Source of the DNA: Trichodesmium sp. MAG_R04 | GTDB lineage: Bacteria; Cyanobacteriota; Cyanobacteriia; Cyanobacteriales; Microcoleaceae | DNA length: 7,049 bases | Reading direction: 5' to 3' | Assembly: GCA_023356515.1 (NCBI GenBank) | Contig: JAKQYG010000220.1 | Location: 1 to 7,049, forward strand | Shown: positions 6,089-7,049 of the stretch, piece after piece | Layout: each line of letters starts with the position of its first letter | Numbering within the stretch: position 1 is the first letter of the stretch | The notes under the pieces: model-generated | Seen by the model: only the letters and a program-made list of their open reading frames with translations | Told to the model about the DNA's origin: nothing | The model's database searches: none | Made by a program: the position numbers and the translations under genes

Positions 6089-6331
6089 AGGGACTTTCTG
6101 GTATCTGCTTGGAAACAGGAGCCAGGAACTTTTGAACTGTTTTATGACAACGCTCTTAATAAACCCTTTGAACGTATACATGAGTTTGAAACCAACTCTT
6201 GACAAACAGCACTAGAAGCAATAGTCAAACAATACCCAGACTATCCCCAAACCCTCCGACTATTACAAGACAGAGCCGGAAACGACCCAGACGAACAACT
6301 ACAGAACTGGGCCAAAAGGAAGTTGCAGTAA
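6089..6331 (+). pseudogene. Decayed C-terminal fragment of a HEAT-like/NACHT-type repeat protein
   Basis: One frame reads RDFLVSAWKQEPGTFELFYD, continues ALNKPFERIHEFETNS, hits a TGA (6200-6202), then continues in the same frame as QTALEAIVKQYPDYPQTLRL, LQDRAGNDPDEQLQNWAKRKLQ and a TAA (6329-6331). The 'ALEAIVKQYPDxPQTLxLLxDRAxxDPDEQL' pattern is one I know from the C-terminal helical repeats of large cyanobacterial NACHT/STAND NTPases. These usually read NPRQTALEAI at the TGA, so TCT-TGA most simply derives from CCT-CGA by two C-to-T changes. The rest of the protein, including any NTPase domain, is absent upstream. An AGGACTTATGCC motif at 6053-6064 may mark the left edge of the relic. It is not expected to be functional. 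Confidence 0.6.
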
Positions 6332-6370
6332 TATACAATATAGCCATTCCGACAGTTCTGATACACATTT

Positions 6371-6378
6371 GCGATCGC
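6371..6378. repeat. HIP1 octamer GCGATCGC
   Basis: This is the highly iterated palindrome typical of many cyanobacterial genomes. It is useful here as a lineage marker. Confidence 0.85.
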
Positions 6379-6586
6379 CCCCAACACCCAATAAATTGGA
6401 CAACACTATACCATAGGGCCCAAACTAGAGGAATTATTTTCAATACTCAACTCTTATCATCATCTCAAATCAGATTTTTTCAAAAATAGCTCTAACCCTA
6501 TTGCTGTGGCTTTCCCATCTCCCTAATCCTGAAATTAATATGGATTGGTTATAAACTCAAAAAATATGTTATTGTATAGTCTGTTC

Positions 6587-6751
6587 ATGACAGCCCCACC
6601 CCTCGGGTTAATGCGGATTTGTTGGAAACTCAAAATTTATAACCATATTTTCGGCTTTTTCTCCATTCCCAATCCTTTGTTGGGTTCACGGGGATGAGTC
6701 TAAGTCCGTGGGCCAGTGCAATTAGCTTTCTTGCACTGGCTCTTTTTTTTT
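6587..6751 (+). ncRNA. Candidate small structured RNA ending at an intrinsic terminator
   Basis: A strong plus-strand terminator (6712-6751) has no protein gene upstream. It is directly preceded by two more stems: CCCAA 6668-6672/TTGGG 6680-6684 and CACGG 6687-6691/CCGTG 6706-6710. A -10-like TATAGT at 6575-6580 would place a transcript start near 6587, giving about 165 nt; no good -35 is seen, so the 5' end is a guess. I do not recognise a known family (not tRNA, tmRNA, 6S or RNase P by inspection). It might instead be a leader/attenuator of the gene starting at 6914. Confidence 0.35.
6712..6751 (+). terminator. Strong intrinsic (Rho-independent) terminator
   Basis: GCCAGTGCAA (6712-6721) and TTGCACTGGC (6731-6740) form a perfect 10-bp stem with a 9-nt loop, followed by TC and nine T (6743-6751). 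The U-run is only on the plus strand, so it terminates rightward transcription. Confidence 0.92.
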
Positions 6752-6913
6752 AGGTAATTAACTGAAAATTATAAATGTTTTTTTAAAAAAAAATACTATA
6801 TTCTCATTCAATACAGTAAAATCTCAAGTTATTTTTCTTGTGGATGCGACGCTCTCAAAAGGCCACTCAGCTCTCAGCAGGAGGCAGAAGGATAGGATTG
6901 GCAGTTATGGGAC

Positions 6914-7049
6914 ATGGGTAGAACTGCACATTTAGAAAATATTATTAAGGATTATCTAAAAAGTGTAGATATTAATGATGTGAGATTTGTGGCTAGGGCG
7001 TTGATGGAACAGTTGCGGGTTCGGAATTTTATTTTGTGTTTTGTTGGGG
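6914..7049 (+). CDS. N-terminal part of an unidentified protein (runs off the window)
   Basis: An ATG at 6914-6916 opens a frame with no stop to the window end (45 codons). It reads MGRTAHLENIIKDYLKSVDI, then continues DVRFVARALMEQLRVRNFIL and CFVG. The peptide is helical and amphipathic, with a balanced charge typical of real proteins. An in-frame TAG at 6893-6895 excludes a longer start, and the ATG at 6907 stops after four codons. No Shine-Dalgarno sequence is well placed: AGGAGG at 6879-6884 is about 29 nt upstream, and GGGAC is adjacent to the ATG. The family is not recognised; the hydrophobic FILCFVG at the edge could begin a beta-strand before a nucleotide-binding loop, but this cannot be tested here. 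Confidence 0.6.
   Translation, partial: MGRTAHLENIIKDYLKSVDINDVRFVARALMEQLRVRNFILCFVG

Larger units (their letters stand above)
6332..6913. other. Intergenic region with structured-RNA signals, no protein gene
   Basis: No credible coding frame is seen. The stretch includes a HIP1 octamer (6371-6378), two related 22-mers (6541-6562 and 6614-6635, 18 of 22 identical) and an inverted pair GGTTATAAA (6547-6555)/TTTATAACC (6636-6644). It also holds three consecutive hairpins ending in a strong terminator (6668-6751), an A/T tract TTTTTTTAAAAAAAAA (6778-6793) and the leader of the right-edge gene. Confidence 0.6.

Noticed and set aside
6199..6489. 96-codon plus-strand frame starting at TTG, and the opposite frame 6225-6443
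   Set aside because: The neighbouring frame carries the recognisable LEAIVKQYPD repeat pattern; these two have low-complexity Arg/Thr/Pro or hydrophobic composition and no family match.
6681..6711. Resemblance to a hammerhead ribozyme core (GATGAG ... GTCC)
   Set aside because: The required CTGATGA and GAAA core elements are not both present, and the stems do not fit.
1..7049. CRISPR array, tRNA or rRNA gene
   Set aside because: No regularly spaced repeats, cloverleaf with a TTC-type T-loop and acceptor stem, or rRNA signature was seen on either strand.

Overview
The window looks like chromosomal DNA of a cyanobacterium, probably a filamentous species with a large, repeat-rich genome. The evidence is a lumen- or periplasm-type pentapeptide-repeat protein with a signal peptide, an AT-rich background, a HIP1 octamer (GCGATCGC at 6371), the dispersed AGGACTTACGC-type intergenic motif, a decayed TnpB transposase of the IS200/IS605 superfamily, and the decayed tail of a HEAT-like/NACHT-type protein. 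The genus cannot be fixed from sequence alone.

Layout. 1-111 is the end of an unidentified plus-strand gene. 112-426 is intergenic, with a good imperfect hairpin and a possible gene scrap. From 5070 down to 427 four genes run on the minus strand: a GMC-family flavoprotein dehydrogenase (5070-3181), a VioB-type ferritin-like protein (3033-1909), a small subunit of the sorbitol/glucose dehydrogenase type (FAD-SLDH family, 1581-1099) and a secreted pentapeptide-repeat protein (939-427). A degraded tnpB 3' end with its terminal hairpin lies between the ferritin-like gene and the small-subunit gene. The small-subunit gene ends in a recent tandem duplication of its own last ~76 bp. The dehydrogenase gene is flanked by two diverged direct repeats of about 70 bp (3115-3183 and 5250-5320).

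5071-6088 is about 1 kb of AT-rich DNA with short repeats and hairpins but no convincing gene. 6089-6331 is a pseudogene fragment carrying an in-frame TGA. 6332-6913 has no protein gene, but it contains a very strong intrinsic terminator (6712-6751) preceded by two further hairpins, so a small structured RNA is likely there. A new plus-strand gene begins at 6914 and leaves the window.

How the genes may work together (inference). The large flavoprotein carries the Cys-x5-Cys-x3-Cys spacing that I recall as the [3Fe-4S] site of bacterial FAD-dependent glucose dehydrogenase. The small subunit resembles the partner ('hitch-hiker'/chaperone) subunit of such enzymes. No cytochrome c subunit is present; a putative diiron ferritin-like protein of the iminophenyl-pyruvate dimer synthase family sits between the two. 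The three genes probably form one oxidoreductase system of unknown substrate.
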